In this document: positions 1-8,903 of the stretch, piece after piece
Layout of the letters: every line of letters starts with the position of its first letter
How positions within the stretch are numbered: position 1 is the stretch's first letter
Origin: JBEGHD01 sp049334165
GTDB lineage: Bacteria > Bacteroidota > Bacteroidia > Flavobacteriales_D > Sanyastnellaceae
Reading direction: 5' to 3' (one strand)
Assembly: GCA_049334165.1 (NCBI GenBank)
Contig: JBEGHD010000006.1
DNA: 64,000 nucleotides
Translations under genes and position numbers: made by a program
The notes under the pieces: generated by a model
What the model was told of the DNA's origin: nothing
The model's database searches: none
The model's input: the letters and a program-made list of their open reading frames with translations, nothing else

Positions 1-3000
1 TTTTCTCTTTTACTAACTGCCTTGCTGTGTGCCTTTATTGTCGGTGCTCAGAGCGCTATGGAGGTTTCTGAAGAAATTGAGTGGGCAGATCAGAAAAAAG
101 GTGAGAAATATCGTGAGATCGGCTTCACTTTCGAAAACGCTGTTTACGATCACCCGGAGAACAACCTTCCTCGTTTTAGTAAAAGCTACAAATGTAACTT
201 TAGATCAAGTTCTGCAAGTTTTAATCTTTCAGATAGCAACTTCGAGCCAGTTCCTGCAGCATGGGCCAGTGAGCTAGAGAATGTTTTAGTACCTGAAGAA
301 GTGGAATGGCGGGCGGAAGTCAAAAGAGGCGGAGATGGCTTTTATTTGGTTGTTAGTGTTCCTGCTGTAAGAAAGAACAGGACTACGGGTCAGTACGAGC
401 GCCTGGTTTCTTTTTCTGGAACAGCGAGTCCGGCAGGTGGAGCATTTGGTTCTGGTGCTTCAAGAGCTGTAACTTATGCGGAGAACTCTGTGCTGGCGGA
501 AGGCGAGTGGTACAAAATTGCCATTGCTGAAGATGGAATTCACCGCATCGACAGAAGCCTCCTGAGTGATTTGGGAGTGAATGTGAATGAGGTTAATCCG
601 CAAGACATCAATATTTACGGAAACGGTGGAGAAATGCTTCCATACGACAACAGTGAGTTTCGCTACGATGACCTCCAAAAGAACGCCATTCAGATAACGG
701 GAGAACAGGATGGATCTTTCGATTCTGGGGATCAAATTTTGTTCTACGGAAAAGGGCCGCATTCTTGGGATTATGTGGAAGATGAAGACGATCCGTCAGC
801 TTCTGGCTTTCGACACACAAAACACAACTACTCCGACTCGGCTTACTACTTTATACGTGTAGACGACACTGATCCGAGCAGAATTCAATCGCTTGCTTCG
901 ACAAGTCAGCCGGCCAACCAGCAAGTGACCACTTTTGATGATTATCAGTTTCACGAACTCGATCAGGTGAATTTGGTAAAGTCCGGAAGGCGTTTCTTCG
1001 GAGAGCATTTCGACATCAATACCAATTACTCATTCAACTTTCCCTTCCCCAATGTTTTGCCGGATAGCGGTAAAGCCTGGGTGCGAGTGATGGGGCGTAC
1101 CATCGGAAGCTCATCTCAGGGAGCATTCAGTACGTTCGACATCTCAGCTCCTGGAAACAGCCTAGAGTTGCAAGTGAATCCGACTTCGGATTTCACAACT
1201 GCTGATGTCGCCCGTTCGGCTTTTGCCAATTTCAATTTCTTGCCCAACTCAGATAACGTAAGTGTTAGTTTGAGCTTCAACAAGTATAATCCCACTGCTC
1301 AGGGATGGCTGGATTACATTACCTTGAATGTGGAAAGAGAATTGCGGATGAGTGGCGCCCAAATGCACTTTAGAAGTCTTGAAGCAGTTGGTCCCGGAAA
1401 TGTCAGTGAATTTACTATCGAGAATGGATCAGCTGTGACTCAGGTTTGGGAAATCTCTGATTTTATCAACCCCCGTAATGTCGATTTGGAGTCTGCCGGA
1501 AACACGAAGTCGTTTCGCCTTCCTACAGATGAACTTCGTCAATTCATCGCTTTTAACTCCAGCAATTATAAAGAGCCCCGAGCGGTGGGGATGGTGCAGA
1601 ACCAAAATCTGCACGCCTTTGAAAATGTAGATATGGTGATTGTGACAGCCAGCCGATACCTGGACCCCGCTAATGAATTGGCCGACATTCACAGAGAAGA
1701 AGGTTCAGTGGTTGAAGTGGTTACTCCCGATCAGGTTTACAATGAGTTTTCTGGTGGAAACAGAGACGTGACCGCCATTAAGATGATCATGAAAATGCTC
1801 TATGATAGAGCTGAAGGTGACCCTGAGCTAGAGCCAAAGCATCTGCTACTCTTCGGAGATGGAACCTACAACAACAAGTTCGGACTGAGAAATAACAACA
1901 ATTTGATCATTACCTTCCAGTCTCTGAACTCTGTGTCGCCTGTCAACTCTTATGTTTCGGACGATTATTTTGCTTTGCTTGACGACAACGAGTCCGATAG
2001 TGGTGATGACATGCTCGACATAGGAGTTGGAAGACTCTCTGCCAGAAATCTGGAAGATGCCGAGGCCCTGGTGGCCAAGATTAGAAATTATTTGTCTGAG
2101 AACACTGGTTTTACAGGAGAAGAAAACTGTGCATCGAATGCGGGAAGCAGCACTTTTGGAAGTTGGAGAAATACCATCTGCTTCGTGTCCGATGATCAGG
2201 ATGGAAATGGAGGGCCGAGCGAGCAGATTCATATGACACATTCTGAGCAATATGCCGACACGGTTTACTCAAGACACAATGAGTATAATGTCAATAAGAT
2301 TTACATGGACGCCTACACGCAGGAGTCGACTCCTGGAGGAGAGCGATATCCAGAAGTAAATGAGGCGATAACCCGGCAAGTTGAAAACGGTGCTTTACTT
2401 ATTAATTACGTAGGGCATGGTGGTGAAAAAGGATGGGCTCATGAAAGAGTTTTAAGTATCCCGATGATTCAGAGCTGGTCGAATTTTAACAGACTTCCAC
2501 TTTTCATGACAGCCACATGTGAGCTAAGTAGATTTGATGACCCCAGTTTCGTTTCTAGTGGAGAGCTTATTCTTTTGAACCCAAACGGTGGTGCTATAGG
2601 ATTACTGACAACAACAAGAATTGTTTTCTCTTTCGACAATAACCAACTGGCACGCTCATTCTACAACTACGCACTTGAGGATGAGTCTATTGAAGACCTC
2701 ACTTTGGGTAAAATATCGATGCTGACCAAAAATGGTTCTGCCTCAAGCGCCCCAAACAAAAGAAACTTCACGTTGCTTGGTGATCCTGCCCTCAAATTGG
2801 CCTACCCTAAAGAAGAGGTTTACACCACAGAGATCAACGAACAGCCGATTACTGCCCAGCAGGACACTGTGAAAGCACTTCAGGAGGTAACGATTACCGG
2901 TTACGTGGGAGATGCCAATGGCAATAAGCTAGAGGATTACAACGGTTTTGTTTATCCAACAGTTTACGATAAAGTCCAGGAGGTAAACGTTCAAAACAAC

Positions 3001-3897
3001 GATGGCGGAAGTGAATTTTCTTTCCCATTGCGGTCGAACACACTTTATAAGGGTAAAGCAAGTGTAACTAATGGTGACTTCTCTTTTTCTTTTGTAGTTC
3101 CCAAGGACATTGGTTACAACTTTGGAAGTGGTAGAGTGAGTTACTACGCAGTGGAAGAACAAGGCTCAACCGATGCTCATGGATTCTTCGAAGAGTTTCA
3201 GATTGGTGGAGCACTCGACAGTGCAGAGCTAGATTCCAACGGACCGGAAGTGAACCTTTACATGAACGATGAGAGTTTTGCTTTTGGAGGAATTACAGAC
3301 GAGTCACCGGTGCTTTTTGCAAAGGTGTTTGACGAGAACGGAATCAATACCGTTGGAAGCGGAATTGGTCACGATATCAAAGCAATCCTCGATGAGGAAA
3401 GCAGCAACCCAATTATTCTGAATGACTACTATGAATCGGAGCTCGATACTTACAAAGAAGGAAGCGTGAGATATCAAATGAGTCAACTCGAAGAAGGAGA
3501 GCACACGCTAACGCTAAAAGTTTGGGATGTGCAAAACAATTCATCTGAAGCTTACACCGAATTTGTTGTAGCAAACTCCGCAGAAATTGCACTTGATTAT
3601 GTCTTGAACTACCCAAACCCTTTCACTACCAACACCCAGTTTATGTTTCAGCACAATCAAACATGCGATGTCTTGAATGTGCAGGTGCAGGTTTTTACAA
3701 TCAGCGGTAAACTCGTGAAATCGATTACTCGTACCATGGAAAATCACGGGTTTCAGAGTGAGCCAATTCCGTGGGACGGTAAAGATGACTTCGGAGACAA
3801 TATAGGTAAGGGAGTTTATGTTTACAGGTTGAGAGTTTCAAATCCTGTTAGTGGAGAAAGTGCTGAAGAGTTTGAGAAACTCGTGATTCTTAAGTGA
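1..3897 (+). CDS. porU: T9SS sortase/C25 peptidase PorU, 5' partial
   Basis: Gingipain-type cysteine peptidase of the type IX secretion system. PorU removes the C-terminal signal of cargo and attaches it to lipopolysaccharide at the cell surface. The frame is open from base 1, and its first codons read as the hydrophobic core of a signal peptide (LLLTALLCAFIVG, then AQSA). The true start therefore lies upstream of the window; ATG 58 is inside the signal region. Counting from the first visible codon (1298 residues), a C25-like domain spans about 542-926, with the likely catalytic His806 in NYVGHGGEKGW and Cys840 in MTATCELSR. The last 100 residues (from YVLNYPNPF) form a FlgD/sorting-like beta domain. 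The stop lies 62 bases before the preferred porV start, and this gene pair is conserved in Bacteroidota. Assignment is strong; only the start is missing. Confidence 0.93.
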   Translation, partial: FSLLLTALLCAFIVGAQSAMEVSEEIEWADQKKGEKYREIGFTFENAVYDHPENNLPRFSKSYKCNFRSSSASFNLSDSNFEPVPAAWASELENVLVPEEVEWRAEVKRGGDGFYLVVSVPAVRKNRTTGQYERLVSFSGTASPAGGAFGSGASRAVTYAENSVLAEGEWYKIAIAEDGIHRIDRSLLSDLGVNVNEVNPQDINIYGNGGEMLPYDNSEFRYDDLQKNAIQITGEQDGSFDSGDQILFYGKGPHSWDYVEDEDDPSASGFRHTKHNYSDSAYYFIRVDDTDPSRIQSLASTSQPANQQVTTFDDYQFHELDQVNLVKSGRRFFGEHFDINTNYSFNFPFPNVLPDSGKAWVRVMGRTIGSSSQGAFSTFDISAPGNSLELQVNPTSDFTTADVARSAFANFNFLPNSDNVSVSLSFNKYNPTAQGWLDYITLNVERELRMSGAQMHFRSLEAVGPGNVSEFTIENGSAVTQVWEISDFINPRNVDLESAGNTKSFRLPTDELRQFIAFNSSNYKEPRAVGMVQNQNLHAFENVDMVIVTASRYLDPANELADIHREEGSVVEVVTPDQVYNEFSGGNRDVTAIKMIMKMLYDRAEGDPELEPKHLLLFGDGTYNNKFGLRNNNNLIITFQSLNSVSPVNSYVSDDYFALLDDNESDSGDDMLDIGVGRLSARNLEDAEALVAKIRNYLSENTGFTGEENCASNAGSSTFGSWRNTICFVSDDQDGNGGPSEQIHMTHSEQYADTVYSRHNEYNVNKIYMDAYTQESTPGGERYPEVNEAITRQVENGALLINYVGHGGEKGWAHERVLSIPMIQSWSNFNRLPLFMTATCELSRFDDPSFVSSGELILLNPNGGAIGLLTTTRIVFSFDNNQLARSFYNYALEDESIEDLTLGKISMLTKNGSASSAPNKRNFTLLGDPALKLAYPKEEVYTTEINEQPITAQQDTVKALQEVTITGYVGDANGNKLEDYNGFVYPTVYDKVQEVNVQNNDGGSEFSFPLRSNTLYKGKASVTNGDFSFSFVVPKDIGYNFGSGRVSYYAVEEQGSTDAHGFFEEFQIGGALDSAELDSNGPEVNLYMNDESFAFGGITDESPVLFAKVFDENGINTVGSGIGHDIKAILDEESSNPIILNDYYESELDTYKEGSVRYQMSQLEEGEHTLTLKVWDVQNNSSEAYTEFVVANSAEIALDYVLNYPNPFTTNTQFMFQHNQTCDVLNVQVQVFTISGKLVKSITRTMENHGFQSEPIPWDGKDDFGDNIGKGVYVYRLRVSNPVSGESAEEFEKLVILK

Positions 3898-3928
3898 TTG
3901 ATTACCGAACGATTTAACTAATTATGCG

Positions 3929-3936
3929 TATATTTG
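3929..3936 (+). promoter_or_regulatory. Candidate -7 element (TATATTTG) before porV
   Basis: An exact match to the Bacteroidota -7 consensus TAnnTTTG lies 23 bases before ATG 3960. No TTTG was found at the usual 17-20 base spacing upstream. It could give porV its own transcript besides read-through from porU. Confidence 0.45.
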
Positions 3937-3959
3937 CAGCCTTTTCAAAAACTCAAAGA

Positions 3960-5198
3960 ATGCTCAGAAAGTCGCTTTTAATAGCCGTCCTGACAGGTGT
4001 AGTAGGAAGTGCATTTGCCCAACTCTCTACTCCGGGTGAACGCGCCAATGAAGTACAGCTCAACACGATTACCACAGCAGTGCCATTCCTGATGATTGCG
4101 CCAGACTCCCGAGCTGGAGCCCTTGGTGATGCAGGAGTAGCCTCTTCGCCAGATGCCAGTGCCATGCATTGGAACCCGGCCAAACTTTCATTTACAGACA
4201 AGGAAATGGAGTTTGCTGTTTCGTATTCGCCATGGCTTCGTCAGTTGGTGAACGACATGAACCTCGGATACCTTACGGGATACAAAAAGTTGAACGATCA
4301 GCAGGCAGTTGCCGGAGCACTTCGCTACTTCTCACTTGGTTCGATTTCTTTTACAGATAACACCGGAAATGAAATCCGAACTTTTCAACCCAACGAGTTT
4401 AGTCTTGATGTAGCGTTCTCACAAAAGCTTTCGGAACGGTTCTCTGGTGGGGTAGCAGCGCGTTATATTCACTCAAACCTCACGGGTGGTACGAATATTC
4501 AGGGAGTCGACTCAAAGCCTGGTCGGTCAGTAGCTGTGGACATCTCTGCTTTTTACACCAATGACGATCTCGAAATAGGTAACACTGACATCACGTGGAA
4601 CTGGGGAGTGAATATTTCCAACATTGGGGCGAAAATGAGCTACACCCAAACCGCTGAGAGAGATTTTATTCCCACCAACCTCCGTCTTGGAACTGCATTG
4701 ACTTTCAACTTAGATCAGTACAATGATCTCGGTTTTCTTGTAGATTTCAACAAGCTGCTCGTTCCTACACCGCCAGTTTATGATCCCGACAACCCAACTG
4801 AAGTTCTAGTAGGTAAAAATCCTGATGTGGGTGTTGCAACGGCAATTTTCCAATCGTTTACAGATGCACCAGGAGTGTACTCTTACGATCAAAACGGAGA
4901 AGTTACAGTAGAGGATGGAAGCGTCCTTAGAGAAGAGCTCAGGGAAATCAACATCGGTGGTGGAGTAGAGTATTGGTACGATCGTCAATTTGCGTTCCGT
5001 GCAGGATATTTTTACGAGCACCTTTCTAAAGGTAACCGTCAGTTCATTACGCTCGGTGCTGGCTTGAAGTATCAGGTACTCGGGTTTGACCTTTCTTACC
5101 TGATCTCAACTACTCAGCAAAACCCGCTGGCTAACACACTGCGTTTTACTCTTCGCTTCGAACTGCTCAGCGAGCGTGAGGCGGCCAGACAAGGATAG
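3960..5198 (+). CDS. porV: T9SS outer-membrane protein PorV (LptO)
   Basis: FadL-like outer-membrane beta-barrel that shuttles T9SS cargo from the translocon to the PorU attachment complex. The start is set at ATG 3960, giving 412 residues and a clean signal peptide (MLRKSLLIAVLTGVVGSAFA, cut before QLS). The upstream ATG at 3924 would place a promoter-like TATATTTG inside the gene and spoil the signal peptide. The conserved N-terminal block AVPFLMIAPDSRAGALGDAG and the following SAMHWNPAKL are diagnostic for PorV. The rest is alternating beta-strand sequence typical of a barrel. It follows porU and precedes ispF by only 5 bases, so all three are probably co-transcribed. Confidence 0.93.
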   Translation: MLRKSLLIAVLTGVVGSAFAQLSTPGERANEVQLNTITTAVPFLMIAPDSRAGALGDAGVASSPDASAMHWNPAKLSFTDKEMEFAVSYSPWLRQLVNDMNLGYLTGYKKLNDQQAVAGALRYFSLGSISFTDNTGNEIRTFQPNEFSLDVAFSQKLSERFSGGVAARYIHSNLTGGTNIQGVDSKPGRSVAVDISAFYTNDDLEIGNTDITWNWGVNISNIGAKMSYTQTAERDFIPTNLRLGTALTFNLDQYNDLGFLVDFNKLLVPTPPVYDPDNPTEVLVGKNPDVGVATAIFQSFTDAPGVYSYDQNGEVTVEDGSVLREELREINIGGGVEYWYDRQFAFRAGYFYEHLSKGNRQFITLGAGLKYQVLGFDLSYLISTTQQNPLANTLRFTLRFELLSEREAARQG

Positions 5199-5203
5199 TT
5201 TCC

Positions 5204-5680
5204 ATGAATTTTAGAGTAGGCTTTGGTTACGATGTTCATCAACTGAAGGAAGGCGAGCCGTTTTGGCTTGGTGGAATTCGGCTCGAACACACAAAAGGTG
5301 CAGTCGGCCATTCCGATGCTGATGTGCTAATCCACACCATTTGCGATGCACTTCTGGGTGCTGCTAATCTCCGCGATATCGGTTTTCACTTTCCCGATAC
5401 TTCTGCAGATTTCAAAGGGATCGACAGTAAGATTCTATTGAAGAAAGTTGTTGGCCTGCTGAGTGAAAAAGGTTGGAAGTTGGGCAACGTAGACGTTACT
5501 CTCTGTCTTGAGAAACCAAAAGTCAATCCTCACATCCCAACAATGATCGAAAAGCTTTCTGAAGTGACAGGCTGGGAAAAAGATCAAATCTCAATCAAAG
5601 CGACAACCACCGAGAAAATCGGTTTTGTCGGTCGCGAAGAGGGCGTGAGCTGCAATGCAGTAGCTCTGATTCACAAGTAA
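5204..5680 (+). CDS. ispF: 2-C-methyl-D-erythritol 2,4-cyclodiphosphate synthase
   Basis: Fifth step of the MEP isoprenoid pathway: cyclises CDP-methylerythritol 2-phosphate to MEcPP with release of CMP. At 158 residues it has the usual family length. The metal site is visible: Asp10 and His12 in GYDVHQL, and His44 after GHSDADVLI. TTTEKIGFVGREEG near the C-terminus is the other family signature. The start ATG is 5 bases after the porV stop, with AAGGA just upstream. No functional tie to secretion is implied by sitting behind porU-porV. The gene converges on the minus-strand DUF4956 gene 16 bases away, with no obvious terminator between them. Confidence 0.97.
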   Translation: MNFRVGFGYDVHQLKEGEPFWLGGIRLEHTKGAVGHSDADVLIHTICDALLGAANLRDIGFHFPDTSADFKGIDSKILLKKVVGLLSEKGWKLGNVDVTLCLEKPKVNPHIPTMIEKLSEVTGWEKDQISIKATTTEKIGFVGREEGVSCNAVALIHK

Positions 5681-5696
5681 TTCATTCTCTCTCGTC

Positions 5697-6404
5697 TTAC
5701 TCTTCCATGTGTCCTGGCTGGTCATCTTCGTAGTAGTAGATTCGGATTTGTGCCGTGTCCGTCAGAAAGTCGATTCGCCCGATTTCCACACGATTGATTT
5801 TTATTCCGGTTCTTTCTTCGAGGTCGGCTTTAAGTTCGTCCCTTTGGCCACTTCTAATCAGCTCAATCTTTTCGTAGAGAATTGTTTTAAACTGCTCGTG
5901 ACGGATTAGCCAAACACGTTCGAGGCCGTAAACGGCAACAATGATGGCAACGTTCACCAGCATCAATTCGCTGTAGCTCACTTTTCGGTTCACAAGTGCA
6001 TTCACCACAGACATTCCAATGACCACAAAGAGATAAGTCATCTCCTTAATCGGAATAGGGTCGGTTCGGTAGCGGATGATTCCAAAAATGGCAAAGAGAC
6101 CGAGAGCAAAGGCCAGGTCGAGCTTCACATTCTCGAGCATGTAGCACAGCAAAAACACTGTGATACTAATCATGATGTAAGTGAAGAGAAAATCCTTTCG
6201 CTTGGCTACGGGATAGTAAATGAGCCGGACTAAAACCAGCACAAAGATCAGGTTGAAGAAAAACCGAAATACGAGTTCGAAGAGATCTTCCACTTCGAGA
6301 AGCTCCATTTCAAAAACAGTAATTTCTTTGGCGCCCAGGGTGAGAGCAGAACTTGCGTGCTCCCAAAAGGCGAGGTTGGTTAAGAGTTCAAGTAGCAGGT
6401 TCAT
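5697..6404 (-). CDS. DUF4956 membrane protein
   Basis: A 235-residue protein with about four transmembrane segments between residues 45 and 165 and a cytoplasmic alpha/beta C-terminal domain of about 70 residues. The central block GLFAIFGIIRYRTDPIPIKE is the recognisable DUF4956 core. The start overlaps the end of the upstream polyphosphate polymerase gene by 17 bases, so the two are translationally coupled. DUF4956 proteins are commonly found beside VTC-domain proteins. By inference this one may be the membrane partner for polyphosphate synthesis or translocation, as the membrane subunits are in the eukaryotic VTC complex. Biochemical function is not established. Confidence 0.85.
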   Translation of the reverse strand: MNLLLELLTNLAFWEHASSALTLGAKEITVFEMELLEVEDLFELVFRFFFNLIFVLVLVRLIYYPVAKRKDFLFTYIMISITVFLLCYMLENVKLDLAFALGLFAIFGIIRYRTDPIPIKEMTYLFVVIGMSVVNALVNRKVSYSELMLVNVAIIVAVYGLERVWLIRHEQFKTILYEKIELIRSGQRDELKADLEERTGIKINRVEIGRIDFLTDTAQIRIYYYEDDQPGHMEE

Positions 6405-7149
6405 TTTGCAGGTATTCTTCTATTTTCCTCAGTTTTTTCTTGTAGTTGTTGGTCTTCAGGTTTTCGCTGAGCAGAGCAATACCGAGGCAGTATTTGCTCA
6501 CTCTCATCGATCTGCAATGACGATCTTTGAGCGTCCTCACAATTTTAGAGTCCTTGTTAAACAGGTCTTGTTTGGCTTCAATAATCGAGAGGCCTGGCAA
6601 GGTGATGCTCTTCCCATTGAGCATCAACTCCACATTGAAGTCGATGGTTGCTCTTTCGTTTTGGTTTTTGCTGACCAATGTAGTTCTTCTAAACACATTG
6701 CGAACGGACGGCATCAAAATTAAACTTTGCTCTGCCGCAACTTCCACAAAGTCGAGGTCCTCTCCTTCAATCGTTTGGCTGATGTCTGCAACGCGTTTGC
6801 GAAGCTTAATCGTCCTGTTCTTGTTGTTTTTCTTTTTTACTTCCAGAAAAGTCACATCAGAGTCGATGTATTTTCGGTACCTCACCTTCACGCGGTTTTT
6901 CTTACCGTTGTGATGCTGGATATAAAAGTCGTAGGAAGGAGTGTCAAAGTAGAGCGTCTCGTAGCGTCCCATTCGATTTCCGGCAATGTCGAGCACCTGA
7001 TATTCTTCTCCGATTTCTTTGAGAAGTGAGGTGACCTCTCGGGTAGGCAAAACATATTTGGTGTCGGTGCGATTCATAAACCGCACCTCCTCCATCTCAT
7101 CTAATCCAATCGGATCGAGGCGGTCAAGTATGTCCAAAATTTCCTCCAA
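6388..7149 (-). CDS. VTC-domain polyphosphate polymerase-like protein
   Basis: A 253-residue VTC-type protein of the triphosphate tunnel (CYTH-like) fold. Seen in order: an N-terminal MNRTDTKYVLPT strand with basic and acidic tunnel residues, ETLYFDTPSYDFY, KVRYRKYIDSD, the FLEVKKKNNKNRTIKLRKR strand, and EAKQD near the end. These alternating Lys/Arg/Glu residues match the tunnel that binds polyphosphate and metal in yeast Vtc4. The expected reaction is ATP-dependent polyphosphate chain growth; this activity is inferred from the family, not shown. It is the first gene of a two-gene operon with the DUF4956 protein. The start ATG has GAGG nearby upstream and is divergent from cdd. Confidence 0.85.
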   Translation of the reverse strand: MEEILDILDRLDPIGLDEMEEVRFMNRTDTKYVLPTREVTSLLKEIGEEYQVLDIAGNRMGRYETLYFDTPSYDFYIQHHNGKKNRVKVRYRKYIDSDVTFLEVKKKNNKNRTIKLRKRVADISQTIEGEDLDFVEVAAEQSLILMPSVRNVFRRTTLVSKNQNERATIDFNVELMLNGKSITLPGLSIIEAKQDLFNKDSKIVRTLKDRHCRSMRVSKYCLGIALLSENLKTNNYKKKLRKIEEYLQNEPAT

Positions 7150-7225
7150 GTTGGGGTAAAAATAAAAGAAATCAATAAATTGCCCGTCCCTCTAATGAAA
7201 ATAGAGTGAACAACAGTAAGAGCCT

Positions 7226-7720
7226 ATGAAGAAACTGCAATATTCAGTGGAGGTGGAAGAATTCGATAGTGATGTCGACCTACCTGCAGAAGACCTAAAA
7301 CTGCTAAAAGCTGCAAAGAAAAAACTCTCCAGTGCCTATGCTCCCTATTCAGAATTCGCTGTTTCTGCAGCGGTGCTTTTGGCAAACGGGGAAATAGTCA
7401 CTGGCACCAACCAGGAGAATGCTGCTTATCCAAGTGGGATGTGTGCAGAGCGGGTGGCAGTCTTCTCAGCTGCTTCCAACTTTCCAGGTGTGGCCATCGA
7501 AAAAGTGGTGATTACTGCCGACTCCGATCGAATCAAGGTCGATCACCCCATTGCTCCCTGTGGTGCTTGCAGGCAAGTGATGCTCGAGTACGAGGTGAAT
7601 CAGGCCAACGCCATAACCCTTGTGTTGGCAGGGGCTTCAGGGCGAGCTTACCGGATTCATGGAGTGAGTCAAATGCTGCCTATTTTCTTCCATGAGGAAG
7701 GGCTCAAAAAACACCTTTGA
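7226..7720 (+). CDS. cdd: Cytidine deaminase
   Basis: Converts cytidine and deoxycytidine to uridine and deoxyuridine for pyrimidine salvage. The 164-residue protein is of the small homotetrameric type. The zinc and catalytic residues are visible: Cys73 and Glu75 in MCAERV, and Cys112 and Cys115 in PCGACRQ. YAPYSEFAVSAAV near residue 38 and the NQENAAYPSG substrate loop fit the family. The first 20 residues are an acidic extension beyond the usual core. It lies between the divergent polyphosphate operon and pdhA, with 65 bases to the next gene. Confidence 0.96.
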   Translation: MKKLQYSVEVEEFDSDVDLPAEDLKLLKAAKKKLSSAYAPYSEFAVSAAVLLANGEIVTGTNQENAAYPSGMCAERVAVFSAASNFPGVAIEKVVITADSDRIKVDHPIAPCGACRQVMLEYEVNQANAITLVLAGASGRAYRIHGVSQMLPIFFHEEGLKKHL

Positions 7721-7748
7721 TTATCCCGCTCACAAACTTTTCATACCA

Positions 7749-7756
7749 TATATTTG
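7749..7756 (+). promoter_or_regulatory. Candidate -7 element (TATATTTG) before pdhA
   Basis: An exact TAnnTTTG match 29 bases before the pdhA ATG. A TTTG occurs at 7716-7719, but its spacing of 29 is too long for a standard -33 box, so only the -7 element is claimed. Confidence 0.5.
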
Positions 7757-7785
7757 TAACCTATTTTTAAACAAGACTGGTAAGA

Positions 7786-8859
7786 ATGGCAAATTCGACT
7801 ACAAAGAGTAAAAAATCAACAAGCAAGAGTAAATCCACTTCTACGAAAAAGAGCTCGGCCTCATCGAGCAAGCAGAAGTACGGGAAGGATACTTACATCA
7901 AATGGTATCGCGACATGCTCTTGATGCGAAAGTTTGAAGAGAAGTGTGGACAGCTTTACGTGCAGCAGAAGTTTGGCGGATTTTGCCACCTTTACATCGG
8001 ACAGGAAGCCGTATTGGCCGGAATGGTTGAGGCGATTAAGCCCACAGACCGTGTAATCACTGCTTACCGTGATCACGCTCACCCCATTGCAATGGGAATG
8101 GAGCCAAAGTACGTGATGGCAGAGCTCTACGGTAAGACTACCGGTTGTAGCAAGGGTAAAGGAGGCTCGATGCATATGTTCGATAAAAGCCGCAATCTCT
8201 TTGGAGGTCACGGGATCGTAGGAGCGCAAATTCCTCTCGGTGCCGGAATTGCTTTTGCCGATAAATACCGTGATGAAGATCACGTTACCGTTTGCTTCTT
8301 TGGAGATGGTGCCGCCCGTCAGGGAGCTCTTCACGAAACTTTCAATATGGCAATGACCTGGAAGCTTCCAGTGATTTTTATAATCGAAAACAACAACTAC
8401 GCAATGGGAACCTCAGTGGAGCGTACTTCCAACGTACACGACCTGAGTAAGCTCGGAGCAAGCTACGAAATGCCTTCTGCATCTGTAGACGGTATGGATC
8501 CAGAAGCTGTTGCCGATGCCATTGCCGAAGCTGCTGAAAGAGCAAGAAAAGGAGACGGACCAACGCTACTCGATGTGAAGACTTACCGCTACAAAGGGCA
8601 CTCAATGTCTGACCCGGCAAAGTATCGAACCAAAGAAGAGCTCGAAGAATACAAAGGGAAAGACCCTGTGAATGTGGCGCTTGAGAAAATCAAGAAGAAC
8701 AAGTGGCTCAGCGAAGACAAGATCAAAGAGATCAAAGACGAGGTGAAAAAGTTGGTGGAAGAATCAGTGACTTTCGCTGAAGAGTCTCCAGAGCCAGATC
8801 CAAAAGAGCTTTATGAAGATGTTTACTCCGATGGTGAATACCCATTCGTGAGAGACTAA
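7786..8859 (+). CDS. pdhA: Pyruvate dehydrogenase E1 component, alpha subunit
   Basis: Thiamine-diphosphate-dependent decarboxylating subunit of the pyruvate dehydrogenase complex. It is 357 residues long and preceded by a Lys/Ser/Thr-rich tail of about 25 residues. The ThDP motif GDGAARQGALHETFNMA is followed by IENNNYAMGTS, the usual GDG-Xn-NN pattern. GGSMHMFDKSRNLFGGHGIVG is the conserved phosphorylation-loop region of E1-alpha. E2 follows 44 bases downstream. No E1-beta or E3 gene lies here, so pdhB must be encoded elsewhere, as is usual in Bacteroidota with this alpha-E2 arrangement. Confidence 0.95.
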   Translation: MANSTTKSKKSTSKSKSTSTKKSSASSSKQKYGKDTYIKWYRDMLLMRKFEEKCGQLYVQQKFGGFCHLYIGQEAVLAGMVEAIKPTDRVITAYRDHAHPIAMGMEPKYVMAELYGKTTGCSKGKGGSMHMFDKSRNLFGGHGIVGAQIPLGAGIAFADKYRDEDHVTVCFFGDGAARQGALHETFNMAMTWKLPVIFIIENNNYAMGTSVERTSNVHDLSKLGASYEMPSASVDGMDPEAVADAIAEAAERARKGDGPTLLDVKTYRYKGHSMSDPAKYRTKEELEEYKGKDPVNVALEKIKKNKWLSEDKIKEIKDEVKKLVEESVTFAEESPEPDPKELYEDVYSDGEYPFVRD

Positions 8860-8903
8860 AGAATTCAATCAAAGAAAAGTCAACCAGAAAATATTCGAAT
8901 AGA

